From Sorex araneus (lineage: Eukaryota > Chordata > Mammalia > Eulipotyphla > Soricidae), in contig NC_073302.1 of the NCBI RefSeq assembly GCF_027595985.1, positions 98,667,234 to 98,731,233 on the forward strand: 64,000 nucleotides of DNA. Reading direction: 5' to 3'. This document shows, piece by piece, positions 11,020 to 22,824 of the stretch. A program made the translations under genes and the position numbers. How positions within the stretch are numbered: the stretch's first letter is position 1; every line of letters starts with the position of its first letter. The notes beneath the pieces were generated by a model. It had not been told where the DNA came from and made no database searches. It was given only the letters and a program-made list of their open reading frames with translations.

Positions 11020-14000
11020 CCGTAAAAGCTCTACCAAAAAAGTTCCTAGAAACAATAGATTTGTATAGCAAAGTGGCAGGTTAAAATGTCAATACCCAAC
11101 AGTCCATGGCTTTCCTACTTGAAAATAATTAAAGAGAAGAAAATGATGTTTAAGAAACAATCCTGTTCACAATTGTGCCACAGAAAATCAAGTACCTTGG
11201 AATCACTTTAACTAAAGAGGTAAAGAACCTATAGAGAGACTCACCTAGCCATGCTGCCAGACCTCGTGCCAGGCTGTTTTATTTGGGGTACTCCAGCAGA
11301 GGTTGCGAGGCCCTGACCCATCCTGAGGGACTCAGCCCCAACAGTTAAAAACCTTCAGAACTCAACCACCGCCATGCTCACGGCTGCTCTCCACATGCTT
11401 TGGCCGAACCTCACCCATGAGTGAATCTACTGAAAACCCAGGTATTTGGGACTTGTGACTGAAAGCTCTAGGTTCAGCAGAACTGGGAGTGAATGACCTC
11501 CCTCTGTCTCCCCCTGTTTCCAGCAACTCGACAGTCACACCCACAAGCCACCTCTAGCTGGTGCCAGATAATCTTATCAACACCCATGATCCAGAGACTC
11601 ATTATAAATCTCTTGGAAGATAGCACAGAATGACATGCCATAGTCATGCCACCAGACCTATGCCAGGCTGTTTCATTTGGGGCACCCCAGAGGGCGGTGG
11701 GTGAGGCTCATCCCCACCCCAAGGGACCCAACCCCAGCAGCGAAAAACCTCCACAACTTAACTACCACTATGCTCATAGCTGCTCTCCACACACTCAGGC
11801 CAAGCCTCACCCATGGGTCAACTTATTCCTGGACCATGCGACATCTCATACCTAGAGTAGCACACCATATTTGGTGCAGATTTAGGTAGAAGGCAACCAA
11901 TCTTAGAACCAAAGTTAGAAATATATTTTTACAGATATATGTGTATATATATATGTATGTACACAAAGCTCAACCTTTAACAACATGTTAGTATCTCTTA
12001 TATAAGGGCTTAATGGTCCCTGGTGAAATACAACAGTCTTCACACTCCTTGCTCTAAGTAAACTTTTTTTGAGCATTTTTAGCGGTTTATTCATAACAAA
12101 AAATACAAAATAAATTATTTTGGTTCTGCTTTGGGGCAGGGGTTGGGGTTTAGGATAGAAACACCTGAAATGTGGTGGTGGGAAGGTGTAATGGTGGTAG
12201 GATTGAAGTTTGAATATTAAATGTAATCAAATATTGTGAACTACTTTATAAAAATAAAATAGAATTATAAAAAAGCAAAAATAAAAGAGGGCATGAAGAA
12301 ATGAAAACACATTCCCTGGTCATGGATTAGGAGAATTAACATTGTCAAAATCGCAATACTCCCCACAGCACTATACAGTTTCAATGCAGTCTCTATAAGG
12401 ATATCCATGACGTTTTTCAGAGGAATTGATCAAACACTACTGAAATTCATATGGAACAATAACCCCCCATTAATAGTTAAAACAATTCTTGGGAAAAAGA
12501 AGATAGGTGGCATCACCTTCCCCAATTTCAAACTCTACTACAAAGCGATAGTAATTAAAACAGCATGGTATTGAAATAATGACAGACCTGCAGACCAGTG
12601 GAATAGAGTTGAATATCCTAGCACATGCCTAAAATATACAATCATCTAATCTTTGATAAGGGAGCAAGAAATATGAAGTGGAGCAAGAGAACAGCAAGTG
12701 GTGCTGAGAAAACTGGACAGCTACATATTAAAAAGTCAACTCTGACCTCTACCTTATGCCATGCACAAAAGTCAGATCAAATGGACTAAAGACCCCAACA
12801 TCAGATCTGAATCCTTAAGATACATGGAAGAAAGCATAGGCAAAACTCTCCATGACACTGAAGCTCAAGGTATCTTCAAAGCACTTCACTGCTGGCCAAG
12901 CAAGTGGAAGCTGAAATTAACAAATAGGGTTACATTAAACTAAAAAACTTCTGCACCTCAAAAGAAGAGTGATCAACATACAAAGACATCCCATGGAAAT
13001 GGAAAAACTATTTACCCAGTACCCATCTTATAAGGGGTTAATATCAAAGATACACAAGGCACTGGTAGAACTTTACAAGGAAAAAACACCCAACCCGATC
13101 AAAAAATGGGGAGGAGAAATGAACAGAAACTTTCTCATAGAAGAAATTCAAATGACCCAAAACACACATGAAAAAGTGCTCTTCATCAGTAATCATCAGG
13201 GAGCTGCAGATCAAAACAACAATGAGACATTATCTCACACTACAGAGACTGGCACACTTACAAATGAACAAGAATAACCAGTGCTGGTGCGGATGTGGGG
13301 ACCAAATTCATTGCTGGTAGGAATGCCAATTGGTCCAACCTTTTTGGAAAACAATATGGATATTCCTCAAAGAACTAGAAATTGAGCTCCCATTTGATCC
13401 AGCAATACCACTTCTGGTAATATACTCTGGGGTTCCAATGATATACAGCAGAAACACCATCTGCACTTCATGTTCATTGCAGCACTACTCACAGTAGCTA
13501 CAAGCTTGGAACAACCTGAATGCCCAAGAACAGATGTATGGATAAAGAAACTGTGGTACATCTATACAATGGAATACTACCAGCTGTTAGGAAAAATGAG
13601 GTCAGGAAATTTGCCTATAAATGGATAGATTTGGAGACAATCATGCTGAGTGAAATGAGTCAGAAGGAGAGGAACCAATATAGAATGACTGCACTTATTT
13701 GTGGTATACTAAAAAAATAGTATGAAACTAATACCCAAGGCCAGGGAAAACAGACCAAGAAGACTGTCCATGGTTTGTCAGTGGTATACGAGATGGAAGT
13801 AGTTAAGATAAAGAAGGATCCACTATCTTAACTAGACAATACTATTTGGAAATGATCACTTTGGACAAGAACTAAGCCTGGAAATCAGGTACAAAGATAT
13901 ACAGAACAAACTTCCAGCATCTGTATCACAAACCATAATGCCTAAAATGAGAGAGACAAAGAGAAAGAGAGCGAGAGAAGAGATCAGTAGTTTTAAGTGG

Positions 14001-14150
14001 GGGGAGGGAAACTGGGGACATTGGTGCTGGGAAATTACACTGGTGGAGTGATGGGTGTGGGAAGATTGTATGACTGAAATTCAATCATTAACAATTTTGT
14101 AATGCTCTACCTAATGGTAGAGGTTTTTTTTTTTTCAATAAAAAAACCCT
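11020..14150 (+). mobile_element. L1 ORF2-3' end, split by a dimeric repeat
   Basis: 11020-11235 matches L1 ORF2 just after the reverse transcriptase core (AGTGGCAGGTTAAAATGTCA; AAAATCAAGTACCTTGGAAT). L1 resumes at about 12286 with GAAATGAAAACACATTCCC and continues through the ORF2 C-terminus to a 3' UTR with a purine-rich AGAGAGACAAAG tract, ending at a T/A-rich tail near 14150. Reading frames are broken throughout. The interruption is the repeat at 11236-12285. Confidence 0.88.
11236..12285 (+). mobile_element. Dimeric ~380-bp-type repeat with A-rich 3' end
   Basis: Two head-to-tail copies of a GC-richer module begin near 11248 (CTAGCCATGCTGCCAGACC) and 11637 (CATAGTCATGCCACCAGACC), so the period is about 390 bp. 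The second is truncated. A 3' segment follows with GTGTAATGGTGGTAGGATTG and ATAAAAATAAAAT. The same module and 3' segment occur at 46765-47410, and the module with a different tail at 23629-24695. The element sits inside an L1. I do not recognise the family. Confidence 0.75.
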
Positions 14151-14475
14151 TTATAATTTGATCTGTAAGACTCAAAACTTTCAAAACTTTCCTCAGTCTC
14201 TCAAAGAATCTCCCTGACTAAGGATGTTTGTGCTTCTTTTATGCTTACGCATAGCTGATTCTTTCCTACTTGGCAATTATCATACATTTATATGCACTAA
14301 AAAATTATATGCACTATTACTAAAGAAGTTTGCCTTCCTGCATTGATCACAGTACAATCATTATTCTGACCTTAGTCCTGGTTTCCAGTTAATATAGCTG
14401 ACCTATCTAACACTGGTCCCAGCAAGGACCAGTAATCTAGGCCACTACAGAGCTTCACAGGAAAAGGAGAATGAG

Positions 14476-15373
14476 CTTCTTTATTCTTTTTTTTTTTTTG
14501 CCTTTTCGTCCACTTTATTTCATTATTCCCACCACAATAATGATTCCTTTAATTTAAACTAAAAACCATAGAGGGTTCCTGAAAGGGTGGCAGTGAATAA
14601 ACACAGAGGTGTCAAAGACCAAGGGAATGGTAGGGCAGGGAATCAGCGAATTGTCTTGACTGGACTCTTTAAGTTGCTGGCTGCTTGGAGCTGCAGCTGG
14701 TAGGCCATTGGATGGATCTTGAAACCGTAGAGCCTGGGCACAAACTGGTTGGCAGGGCGCTTGGGCCGGTACTCAGGATGCACCATGAAGAGCATGTGAG
14801 GGAAACTGATGCCGAAGTAGGCGCAGTCCGTGTGGTGGTGCCTCGATGACTTGGGTGTGTACACGTCCATGCCCTTGGGGCAGTTGAGCTTCACCACGGC
14901 CTCACCTGGGATGTTCAAAAGGCCTATAGGAAGCTTTGGCTGGTTCTCACAATACACCCGGGAACAGTAGCCAGTCTCCCTGCTGGTAGTTTCCAACATC
15001 TGGGCGATGCCACGGTTGGTGAGGATATAGCGGGCGTGGATCAATCCATAAACATCTCAGCCGCCTGTTCAATGAGGTTGCTCTAGTTGGGGTTGTCTTC
15101 CAGCTCTTCATCAGGTTCCAAGTCCAAGATCATGCCTAAAGTTTGTTGATAGTGAGTCACCTGCTCATTGAGGTTGAATTTGTCCTGAATGTAGTCTTCA
15201 TCCACTTCACAGAAGAATTAATTGCCACGGAGCCCACAGAACCAGGGAACCAGGACACCTCCTCAGAGCTGCTCATCTTCACATCAGCGACGGAGGGCCG
15301 GGTCTAGGGTGGGGGAGGGGAGCTGCTACTTCCCAGGAATGGCTGCGACGCTTCAGCCGCTTATTTATTCTTT
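14476..15373 (-). pseudogene. CSNK2B: Processed pseudogene of casein kinase 2 beta subunit
   Basis: Intronless - strand copy of the mRNA for the regulatory subunit of protein kinase CK2. Recognisable on translation are MSSSEEVSW at the start (ATG near 15273), [12 protein letters not shown], the [16 protein letters not shown] block, the zinc-binding region around [12 protein letters not shown] and [20 protein letters not shown], and the C-terminus ending SPVKTIR at 14643. Defects: a 1-bp deletion shortly after SEEVSW, loss of three codons in the NLTGLNEQ region, a CAG-to-TAG stop (NPN-stop-SN), a frameshift before HARYI, and Cys-to-Gly in the CPKC zinc motif. Part of the 5' UTR is kept, and a 3' UTR runs to the poly(A) tract seen as T-run on + at 14490-14499. 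Target-site repeats CTTCTTTATTCTTT (14476-14489) and CTTATTTATTCTTT (15360-15373) match at 13 of 14 positions. This is a retrocopy made by L1 machinery; no function is implied. Confidence 0.95.
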
Positions 15374-16069
15374 GTGGCGAAAGTTGACCTGTGTAAAATT
15401 CTCCAAGCCAATATTCTTGGAAAATTTTTTCTCTACCCAATCAGCTAAACACGACCAGTTCACAATGTGAAATTGTGAAATTTCACAACACCCAGTACAT
15501 GTCCCTTTCATATGCAGGAAATGCCTTACACGTAGTATCTATATTTTTGTCTATTAATATATTTTACTATAGTAAACAAACTTAATAAATAATTATTAGT
15601 TCATGCCAATAGTGCATTTGATAAAGGTCAACACTAATTTGTGATTTAAAATAATTAAAAGAACTACCCACTGGCCCACACTTCAGATTTGCTGTGTACA
15701 TTGTACTGGTATATACAGATATTGGTAGATCTACATGTGTGAGAAATAGTAAGAATACGTTGCTTTTTAAAAATACTCCCTCCACCTTCCTTCTTCTCCT
15801 CATAGTTTTATTTTGTTGTTCCAAGGACTGAATCCAGAGAATCATGCAAATAAGACATGTGCCCCATTTCTTTCTTTTTAATGCTAGAAAATATTATTGA
15901 AATGTTCATATGATCAAACATACAACAATAAATATAAATGAATGTTCAATAATAAATAGTTCATCACTAAAAACATAAAAACTATTTTAGCAAGATAGGA
16001 GATTTCTAAATCTAGTAGAAGAAAACCAAAAGCGTCATGAGTGAGTGCAATAGTCAATGCTATGTGGTG
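15374..16069. other. Unassigned AT-rich DNA
   Basis: No gene or clear repeat. Short frames here carry no recognisable protein similarity. Confidence 0.5.
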
Positions 16070-16727
16070 AGCTTTGTTTGCCTAAGGAAGCTCCTCTAAT
16101 GCTTCTTGAAAGACTAGTTTCAAGGCTCTAAATTCAAAACTGTTACCTGTCCATGAATCTATATTGTTCATTCAAATCTGAATGATAATCTATCTGGATA
16201 GAGTATTCTTGGTGATGTTTTCATTTCACTGAGTTTTTGTACTATTATTTTCTGGCTCATAGATCTTCTTTTGATAAGATCTTTGTGAATAAGGTCAGGG
16301 CTTTTCTTTATAAAGCTCCTTCTTTGATTTTGTTGCTTTCAATGTTTTATTTATTCTATGACATTTGTCATTCTGAGTACAAAATATCTTGGAATTTTCC
16401 TGTTTGAGTCTATTTTCACTGAGACCTTTTGGACCACTTGGATCTGGATGTCTATATTCCTCAACTCTAAGGAATTCTTATCTATAATTTTTAAAGTATT
16501 GGTTCTTCAATGAACTGCCTTCATACTCTTCAGAAACTCCTGTCTTAGATTGTTTCTCTTGAACTCATCCCATTGATCTCTGCTGTGCTATTTACTTTCC
16601 AGCCCCTCACCCCCATCTTCATTGTTTTATATAGGTTTTCTCCATCTCATCTTGTAATTCTTTGATTTTTTTTTCTCTCAGGTACTATCATTCTTCTGCT
16701 CCAAACTTCTATTAAGTTTTTTTGATT
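16070..16727 (-). mobile_element. Probable old L1 ORF1 region, antisense
   Basis: T-rich on +, with phrases typical of antisense L1 such as TCACTGAGTTTTTGTACT and CTCTTGAACTCATCCCATTG. It appears to continue after the L1 insertion at 22825-23100. Divergence is high, so the call rests on general resemblance. Confidence 0.45.
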
Positions 16728-16742
16728 AATCATCACTTTCCA
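16728..16742 (+). repeat. Left target-site duplication of full-length L1
   Basis: AATCATCACTTTCCA, identical to 22810-22824. The perfect match over 15 bp fixes both ends of the insertion. Confidence 0.95.
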
Positions 16743-16930
16743 GGTTCCCCAGCTGTGGGGGGCTCCCCTGGAACCCCTGAACTCCCTGCGCTGCGTGGAA
16801 GCACCTCTCTGCTCCTCTGTAATGTCAAACTCCTGATCAGGTACTAACAAACAGGATGGGGACTCCGACTACCGACCGAAGGAGCACTCTCCCACCCGCC
16901 TACCCCGCCGTGTCCCCCAAGAGATTACTG

Positions 16931-16979
16931 GGGGCGTGGCCTGCAGTGCAGGGGCGTGGCCTCAGAAGGGGGCGTGGCC
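16931..16979 (+). promoter_or_regulatory. Three tandem GC/CACCC-type boxes in the L1 5' UTR
   Basis: GGGGCGTGGCC occurs at 16931, 16951 and 16969 (spacing 20 and 18 bp) within the first 240 bp of the L1. GGGGCGTGGC fits Sp1/KLF-type binding sites, and internal promoters of L1 lie in the 5' UTR, so these are plausible core promoter elements. The roughly two-turn spacing would put them on one face of the helix. Function is inferred. Confidence 0.6.
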
Positions 16980-17346
16980 ACTTGCCAGAGCAGCCACAAT
17001 TTTAATTTTTCTTACATTACATACTCTATAACCTGTTTCTTTGAAAATCACCATGGCCATCTAAATCGTTTTTTGCAAAAATAGTCCTTTAGCTGAGTTG
17101 AACTTCACAAAAGCTATTAGTGGACAATAGAATCTCCACAAACTCCTTGAAAAGACAGCATAGCCTTAAGTCATCACTAAAGGCCCCACATAAACCAAGA
17201 GGAGAGTCTGAGAATAAGGAAGTATTCTGGAATTTGAACAAAGCCTCCAACATCAACTTAGCACCAACAGAATCCCCCTGCCCCCGCAGAAAGATCAAAT
17301 AGGGATAGAAAACTAGAAGGCTACAACTCTAGACTTCCACAACAGT

Positions 17347-18300
17347 ATGAAGAAAGAGCGAAAATCCCCTCCACGAAGAGAAGATGAAGAAAAGATTCCA
17401 GAAATCTCCAAAGGTCCACCCACATACTGGACCTCTCAGAAAACAAATTCAGAGAAGAAATCTTGAAGAGAGTAAATGTACTCAAAGCAACCATGGAACA
17501 GACATCCAATAAATTAAGGGAGGAGATGAACGATGCTTTGAAATGGTCAACCAAGAAAATGCAAGAAGAAATGAGATCAGACATTTCAAAGCTACAAACA
17601 GATGTCACAAAGCTACGAACAGAAGTCACACAAATAAAGGAGTCGGTAGATGAATTAAAAATCTCAGTAGGTGCCCTCAACAGTAGAATGACTACAGCTG
17701 AAGACAGAATCAGTGACATAGAAGATGAGCTGCAGAAAGCTTACAGACAACAACAAATAATGGCAAAAGACCTCAAAATGGCTATAGAGAAAATCAGAAT
17801 CCTTGGGGATGACTTCAAGAGGAACAATATAAGAATCATTGGAGTACCAGAAGCACAGGGAAGTAATCCCAATGAAAAAAACACAGTCAAAGACATCATT
17901 ACTAAGAACATCCCAGAGCTGGAGAAGGCAGGCATCCAGATCCAAGGAGTCCGAAGAGTACTAGCAAAAAGAGACCCGAATAAAAAGACTCCAAGGCATA
18001 TTATAGTCAGAATGACAGATGCAGTGGATAGAGACACAATTCTGCAAGCAGCAAGGTCAAAGAAGAAAACCACATACAAAGAAGCACCCCTCAGATTTAC
18101 AGCAGACCTATCAGAGGAAACCCTCCGAGCCCAAAGACAATGGTAGAACATAGTGAAAAAATTCAACAAAATGAACGCCTCACCAAAATACTTTATCTGG
18201 CTAAATTCTCACTCAAACTCGAAGGAACCATACACTACTTCTCATATAAAAAACAGCTCAGGAACTTCATAGACTCAAAACCAAACTTAAAAGAAGGATT
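17347..18300 (+). pseudogene. L1 ORF1 protein, frameshifted
   Basis: ORF1p is the RNA-binding trimeric chaperone of the L1 ribonucleoprotein. The likely start is the ATG at 17347 (MKKERKSPPRREDEEK, a basic/acidic N-terminus). A frameshift near 17430 leads into the main block, which reads LDLSENKFREEILKR, then a long heptad-type coiled coil (about 17500-17790), the RRM-like region (NNIRIIGVPE at ~17822) and the C-terminal domain (TPRHIIVRMTDA at ~17990; APLRFTADLSEETLRA at ~18085). A stop at 18144-18146 and frameshift follow; the next frame continues the family C-terminus through LRNFIDSKPNLKEGLKGLL until SINE-A at 18315 cuts in. The block upstream of 17463 has no in-frame ATG in its own frame, so the start relies on the shifted frame. 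Confidence 0.88.
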
Positions 18301-18512
18301 AAAGGGGCTATTGTGGGCCAGAGTGATAGCACAGTGGGTAGGGCATTTGCCTTGCACGTGGCTGACCCGGGTTCGATTCCCGGCATCCCATATGGTCCCC
18401 CAAGCACCGCCAGGAGTAATTCCTGAGTGCAAAGCCAGGAGTAATCCCTGAGCATCGCTGGGTGTGACCCAAAAAGAAAAAAAAAGCAAAAAAAAAGTAA
18501 AGGGGTTATTGT
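18300..18512 (+). mobile_element. SINE-A inserted at the L1 ORF1 end
   Basis: SINE body 18315-18497: GGGCCAGAGTGATAGCAC head, GGTTCGATTCCCGGCATCCC, and tail AAAAGCAAAAAAAAAG. Target-site copies TAAAGGGGCTATTGT (18300-18314) and TAAAGGGGTTATTGT (18498-18512) match at 14 of 15, so it is younger than the L1 it sits in. Confidence 0.96.
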
Positions 18513-18556
18513 AAGTGAAGGAAGAATCCCACAAGAACAACAAAACCCACAGAAAG

Positions 18557-21500
18557 ATGACACAAAACCCGATGACAATAATCTCTCTCAATGTCAATGG
18601 CCGAAAGGCACCAATCAAGAGACATAGAGTGGCAAAATGGATTATGAAACTAAACCCAACATTCTACTGCCTGCAAGAAACACACCTGAACAGTCAGGGC
18701 AAACACAGACTCAAAGCCAAAGGATGGAAAACAATCCTGCAAGCAAACAACTCCCTCAAAAAAGCTGGGGTGACAATACTAGTATCCGAAAACATAAATT
18801 TCAGGTTGAAAAAGATTAGGAGGGACAACGAAGGTCACTTCCTATTTATCAAGGGATATGTGCAATAGGAAGAAATCACACTCTTAAACGTATATACACC
18901 CAATGAGAGACCGGCTAAATACTTAAAACAACTCCTAACAGACTTTAAGGAGGACATCGCTAACAGCACAATAGTAGTCGGAGACTTCAACACTGCCTAT
19001 CACCTCTGGATAGATCGACAAGAACAAAACTCAGCAAAGAAACACGGACTCTGAAGGAAGAAATAGAAGAGAGAGGCCTAATAGACCTATACAGGGCTTT
19101 ACACCCCAAAAAGAAAGAATACACATTCTTTTCCAGTGCACATGGAACATTCTCCAAAATAGACCATGTACTGGGTCGCAAAACATACCTCAATAAAATC
19201 AGAAAAATAGAAATTGTATCAACTATCTTCTCAGACCACGATGCACTGAAGATAGATGCTAATCACACACAGACGCAGAGAATCAAAACAAACACCTGCA
19301 AATTAAAGAGCTGAATGTTGAACCGTAAGTGGGTCAGGAAGGAAATCAAGGAAGAAATCAAGAGATACCTCGAAACAAATGAGAATGAAGACACAAGCTA
19401 CCAAAACCTATGGGATGCAGCTAAAGCTGTGTTAAGGGGAAAATTTATGGCTCTGCAAACATTCCTTAGGAAGGAAGAAAGGGCCTACATAGACAGCTTG
19501 ACTTCACAGCTCAAGGCCTTAGAAAAGAACCAGAAAAAGGAACCCAAACTAGACCAAATGAAAGAAATAATAAAAATTAGAGCAGAAATTAACGACATGG
19601 AAACCCAGAAAACAATCCAAAAGGTCAATGAAACCAAGAGCTGGTTCTTTGAGAAAATAAACAAGATTGACAAACCACTAGCAAGACTCACAAAGAAAGA
19701 GAGAGAAAGAACCCTAATAAACCAAATCAGGAATGAAAAGGGGGACATCACAACAGAAACCAACGAAATTCAAAAGATTGTCAAAGACTACTTTGAAAGC
19801 CTGTATGCCACGAAACAAGAGAACCTAAAAGAAATGTATGAATTCCTTGATTCCTACAATCTCCCAAGACTGAACAAAGAAGACTTGGAATACCTGAATA
19901 GACCCATTAATATTAAGGAAATTGAAACTGTAATCAAAAATCTCCCCAAAAACAAAAGCCCAGGTCCAGATGGATCCACTGACGAATTCTTCCAAACATT
20001 TCAAGAAGACCTGTTGCCAGTTCTCCTCAAGCTTTTCCAGGAAATTGAAAAAACAGGAACTCTCCCAAACAGCTTCTATGAAGCACACATCTCCCTAATA
20101 CAAAAAGCAAACAAAGACACCACTAAGAAAGAAAATTATAGACCAATATCCCTGATGAACACTGATGCGAAGATGCTCAACAAAATATTAGCAAATAGGA
20201 TCCAATAACTCATCAAAAAGATCATACACCATGACCAAGTGGGATTCATCCCGGGGATGCAAGGATGGTTTAACATTCGGAAATCAATCAACATAATCCA
20301 TCATATCAACAAAAGTAAAGATAAAAACCATATGATCATTTCAATAGATGCAGAGAAAGCATTTGACAAGATCCGGCATCCGTTCATGATGAAAACCCTC
20401 ACCAAAATGGGTTTTGGAGGAACTTTCCTCAAGATAGTCGAAGCCATCTACCACAAGCCTACGGCAAGCATTATCCTCAATGGAGAAAAACTAAGTGCCT
20501 TTCCTCTAAGATCAGGCACAAAAGAAGGATGCCCGCTCTCACCACTTCTCTTTAACATAGTACTGGAAGTACTTTCGGTAGCCATTAGACAAGAAAAAGA
20601 GATTAAGGGCATCCAGATAAGAAAGGAAGAAATCAAACTCTCACTATTTGCAGACGATATGATACTATACCTAGAGAAGCCTAAAGCCTCTACAAAGAAA
20701 CTCTTAGAAACAGTAGACTTATATAGTAAAGTTGCAGGCTACAAAATCAATACCCAAAAATCCATTGCCTTCCTATATACAAACAATGAGGCAAAGGAAA
20801 TGGACATGAAAAAAGCAATCCCATTCACAATCGTGCCCCAGAAAATCAAGTACCTCGGAATCAGCTTAACCAAGGAAGCAAAAGACCTCTACAAAGAAAA
20901 CTATAAAACGCTACTCCATGAAATAAAGGAGGACATGAGGAAATGAAAACATATACCCTGTTCATGGATAGGGAGAATCAATATTGTCAAAATGGCAATA
21001 CTCCCCAAAGCATTATTCAGATTCAACGCGATCCCTATAAGGATACCCATGGCATTCTTCAAAGAAACGGATCAAGCAATCCTAAAATTCATATGGAACG
21101 ACAAACGCCCACAGATAGCTAAAACAATTCTTGGGAAAAAGATGATGGGAGGCATCACCCTCCCCAACCTCAAACTTTACTACAAAGCGGTAACAATTAA
21201 AACAGCATGGTACTGGAGCAAAGGCAGAGCTGCAGACCAATGGAACAGGGTGTAATATCCCTACACACAACCCCAAATGTATGATCATCTAATCTTTGAT
21301 AAGGGAGCAAGAGATGTGAGTGGAGCAAGGAAAGCCTCTTTAACAAATGGTGCTGGCACAACTGGACAACCACATTCAAAAGAATGGGCTTAGGCCTCGA
21401 CCTGACACCATGCACAAAAGTCAGATCAAAATGGATTAAAGACCTCAACATCAGACCACAAACCATAAGGTTCATTGAAGACAAAGTTGGCAAAACCCTC

Positions 21501-22348
21501 CATGATATTGAAGATAAAGGTATCTTCAAAGATGACATGTAACTGGCCAACCAAATGGAAACAGAGATCAACAAATGGGACTACATTAAACTAAAAAGCT
21601 TCTGCACCCCAAAAGATACAGTGACCAGAATACAAAGACTATCTACAGAATGGGAAAGAATATTTACTCAATACCCATCCGATAAGGGGTTGATATCAAG
21701 GGTATATAAAGCACTGGTTGAACTCTATAAGAAGAAAACATCCAACCCCATCAGAAAATGGGGCAAAGAAATGAACAGAAACTTTCTCAAGGAAGAGATA
21801 CAAATGGCCAAAAGGCACATGAAAAAGTGCTCTACATCACTAATCATCAGGGAGATGCAGATCAAAACAACCATGAGATACCACCATCCAAAAGAACAAA
21901 AGCACCCACTATTGGAGAGGATGTGGGGAGAAAGGGACCCTTCTACACCGCTGGTGGGAATGCCGACTGGTTCAGCACTTTTGGAAAACAGTATGGACGA
22001 TGCTCAAAAAATTAGAAATTGAGCTCCCATTTACCCAGAAATACCACTGCTGGGAATATATCCCAGAGAAGCAAAAAAGTATAGTCGAAATGACATCTGC
22101 ACTCATATATTCATTGCAGCGTTATTTACAATAGCCAGAATCTGGAGAAAACCCGAGTGCCCAAGAACAGATGACTGGTTAAAAAACTCTGGTACATCTA
22201 TACAATGGAATACTATGCAGCTGTTAGAAAAAATAAGGTCATGAACTTTGAATATAAGTGGATCGGTATGGAAAGTATCATGCTATGTGAAATGAGTCAG
22301 AAAGAGAGAGACAGACGTAGAAAGATTGCACTCATCTGTGGAATATAG
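18557..22348 (+). pseudogene. L1 ORF2 (endonuclease-reverse transcriptase), disrupted
   Basis: The start ATG at 18557 opens MTQNPMTIISLNVNGRKAP, the usual L1 endonuclease N-terminus; LQETHL and VVGDFNT mark catalytic endonuclease motifs, and IFSDHDAL the SDH motif. The reverse transcriptase follows: NKSPGPDGS (~19950), [10 protein letters not shown] (~20237), [13 protein letters not shown] (~20335), the [17 protein letters not shown] block (~20508) and the catalytic FADD at 20647-20658. The C-terminus ends KIALICGI with TAG at 22346. Length is ~1,264 codons, close to normal. Breaks: TAG at 18866, a frameshift between ~18990 and 19045, TGA at 19312, TAA at 20206, TGA at 20944, and further shifts after 21255. 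The cysteine-rich C-terminal motif near 21900 is out of frame. Confidence 0.93.
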
Positions 22349-22809
22349 AATAACAGAGTAGGAGACTAACACCCAAGAATAGTAGAAATAAGTACCAGGA
22401 GGTTGACTCCATGGCTTGGAAGCTGGCCTCACATTCTGGGGAAAAAGGCAGCTCAGAGAGAGAAGGGAATACCAAATAAAATGTGGTTGAAGGCCACGCG
22501 GGAGAAGGGTGAAGAGTGCTGAATGTAGACTAGAGACTGAACACAATGGCCACTCAACACCTTTATTGCAACCCACAACACCTAATTAGAGAGAGAGAAC
22601 AAAAGGGAATACCCTGCCTCAGTGGCGAGGGGGGATTGGGGGAGATGGGATTGGGGGGGTGGGAGGGATGCTGGTTTTATTTGTGGTGGAGAATGGGCAC
22701 TGGTGAAGGGATGAGTTCTCAAACTTTGTATGAGGGAAACATGAGCAGGAAAATGTATAAATCTGTAACTGTACTCTCACTGTGACTCACTAATAAATAA
22801 ATTTAAAAA
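22349..22809 (+). other. L1 3' untranslated region
   Basis: Contains a purine stretch (TTAGAGAGAGAGAAC), a G-rich run near 22627-22670, the conserved GGGCACTGGTGAAGGGATG motif and terminal AATAAATAAA. These motifs identify the many isolated L1 3' ends elsewhere in the window. Confidence 0.85.
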
Positions 22810-22824
22810 AATCATCACTTTCCA
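22810..22824 (+). repeat. Right target-site duplication of full-length L1
   Basis: Identical to 16728-16742. Confidence 0.95.

Larger units (their letters stand above)
16743..22809 (+). mobile_element. Full-length LINE-1 insertion (~6.07 kb), inactivated
   Basis: Complete layout: 5' UTR with GC boxes (16743-17346), ORF1 (from 17347), a short inter-ORF gap, ORF2 (18557-22348) and a 3' UTR (22349-22809) ending in AATAAATAAATTTAAAAA. Perfect 15-bp target-site duplications flank it. Both ORFs carry stops and frameshifts, and a SINE-A sits at the ORF1 end, so it cannot move by itself now. It is the best preserved L1 here and serves as the reference for the other L1 fragments in the window. Confidence 0.96.

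Noticed and set aside
13367-13720. Short frames with KNEVRKFAYKWIDLE-like text as a host gene
   Set aside because: These are the C-terminal part of L1 ORF2 in a decayed copy.
18300-18500. tRNA genes at the SINE heads
   Set aside because: A/B-box-like motifs are present, but the heads do not fold into intact cloverleaves by eye and are followed by SINE bodies; they are tRNA-derived SINEs.
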